Assembly (NCBI GenBank): GCA_020860565.1
Contig: JAJBUA010000066.1
Location: forward strand, 1 to 64,000
Length of the DNA: 64,000 nucleotides
Source: Clostridiales bacterium
GTDB lineage: Bacteria; Bacillota; Clostridia; Lachnospirales; Lachnospiraceae
Direction: 5' to 3'
Under the pieces are notes generated by a model. The model worked only from the letters and a program-made list of their open reading frames with translations. It was not told the DNA's origin and did no database searches. Of the stretch, positions 62,871 through 64,000 are shown one piece after another (position 1 is the stretch's first letter; each line of letters opens with the position of its first letter). The position numbers and the translations under genes were made by a program.

Positions 62871-63674
62871 TTATTTCGTCTCCGGAGCGTAGGTAACCAT
62901 CGCGTAGTCTCCGAGCTCATGCGAAACCGGAATTGTAAAATAGATCACCCCGTCTTTCTCAAAGCTGAAGCTGCCGGGATAGAGTGTGTTGGGATCGATA
63001 CTGACCGGAAAATCCGCTTCCTCGAAAAGGCTGGTATACTGCGAGATCGACAGACTGTTCTTTTCCTTCATCAGTTCCGATTTGGTGGAAGATGACAGAG
63101 ATTCATCGAGGTTGGTAAAGTAGCAGTCATCGGAAAGCACATAACCGGCCAGGGTATAGGCGTCTGCGAAGTCATTCAGAGTAATATTTGTCGCTTTATT
63201 GAGGTCGACAGTATTGCTGCAGAAGATATTGACGGTTTCGGCACCTTTTTTGGTTACAGTTCCCTGATAGATGACAGTGACACGGCTCTTATCCTGTGCA
63301 AGGACCTCGGAAGTCATCGTCAGTGTGTCATCATCGGCCAGTTCGTAGGCGTCCAGTATTGACTGGGCATTTTTCTGAATCAGTTCGTTGACCGCATCGC
63401 TGGCGTCGTCGAGAACGGGATACTGTACAGAGCTTTTTCCGGAAGTGCTGCTCTGGAAGCTGTAGCCGGCGTCGATGACGATTGAGGGCGCGGCCGTATC
63501 TGCGGCAGCTGTGGTTTCGGAAGCGGCTGCCGCCGTCTCTGTTGCCGCCTGCGTAGTGGGCGATGAGACACTCGTCTCCGAAGAATCGGAATTTTTTTTC
63601 TTACAGCCATTTAACAGACATACCGCTGAAAGTGTTAAGACAAGAATGACTGACCATTTTCTGAATTTTTTCAT
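62871..63674 (-). CDS. Lipoprotein, DUF3298/RsiV-like
   Basis: Lipobox CLLNGC; VQYPVLDD..VNELIQKNAQ; VIYFTIPVSHELGDYAMVTYAPETK. Confidence 0.65.
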   Translation of the reverse strand: MKKFRKWSVILVLTLSAVCLLNGCKKKNSDSSETSVSSPTTQAATETAAAASETTAAADTAAPSIVIDAGYSFQSSTSGKSSVQYPVLDDASDAVNELIQKNAQSILDAYELADDDTLTMTSEVLAQDKSRVTVIYQGTVTKKGAETVNIFCSNTVDLNKATNITLNDFADAYTLAGYVLSDDCYFTNLDESLSSSTKSELMKEKNSLSISQYTSLFEEADFPVSIDPNTLYPGSFSFEKDGVIYFTIPVSHELGDYAMVTYAPETK

Positions 63675-63900
63675 AACAATCTCCTTCTTCCGTTTCCATT
63701 TCGTATAACATAATTTCCCTGTTGATACCGCGAAACAGCTCCGCAGCCTTTTTTATTATACTTGATAAGCGGCGAAAAGTGGTGAAAAATGTCTGAATTT
63801 TTGGAAGAAAATATCTTACAAGATTTAACCTTTGTTTTTCATAAATGTGGTTTCAGATTTTACAAGGCTTTTTTATAATGGGGCAGGTTGGGAGGAAGAA

Positions 63901-64000
63901 ATGGACAGATTTTATTTTTCATCGACATTGATGTGGGATGCAGATGTGCGGACGATAACAGATATGGCATATCGCAATGGTTTTGCCGGCATCGAGCTCT
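63901..64000 (+). CDS. Partial CDS running off the window, sugar phosphate isomerase/epimerase-like TIM barrel
   Basis: MDRFYFSSTLMWDADVRTITDMAYRNGFAGIEL; RBS gggagg. Confidence 0.5.
   Translation, partial: MDRFYFSSTLMWDADVRTITDMAYRNGFAGIEL

Overview
The window is 64 kb of gene-dense, chromosome-like sequence. Protein content resembles an anaerobic Firmicute of the Lachnospiraceae/Clostridia type; this is inferred from gene content only. Main contents, in order: a LacI-regulated TRAP transporter; purF, purB and purA; an aconitase/citrate synthase/isocitrate dehydrogenase cluster; a Na+-pumping decarboxylase/transcarboxylase locus; two adjacent cell-surface proteins sharing a cadherin-like domain; mcsA-mcsB-clpC-radA; thiM-thiE-HAD; cysK; a tannase-like lipoprotein; a GH1 enzyme; an NRPS-like A-PCP-C protein with an extra partial A-domain tail; a TrpXYZ-like ABC transporter; and topB. 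I saw no rRNA, tRNA, CRISPR array, transposase or prophage. The strongest unexplained signal is a family of six dispersed palindromic intergenic repeats with termini GTCCCTGAGAG...CTCTCAGGGACGGAC. All six lie just 3' of stop codons. They range from a ~190-nt multibranched form (23851-24037, perfect 23-bp outer stem plus a perfect 13-bp inner hairpin) down to ~20-nt remnants where the two ends are fused. Two other paired repeat families and a dense hairpin cluster upstream of mcsA are also reported.
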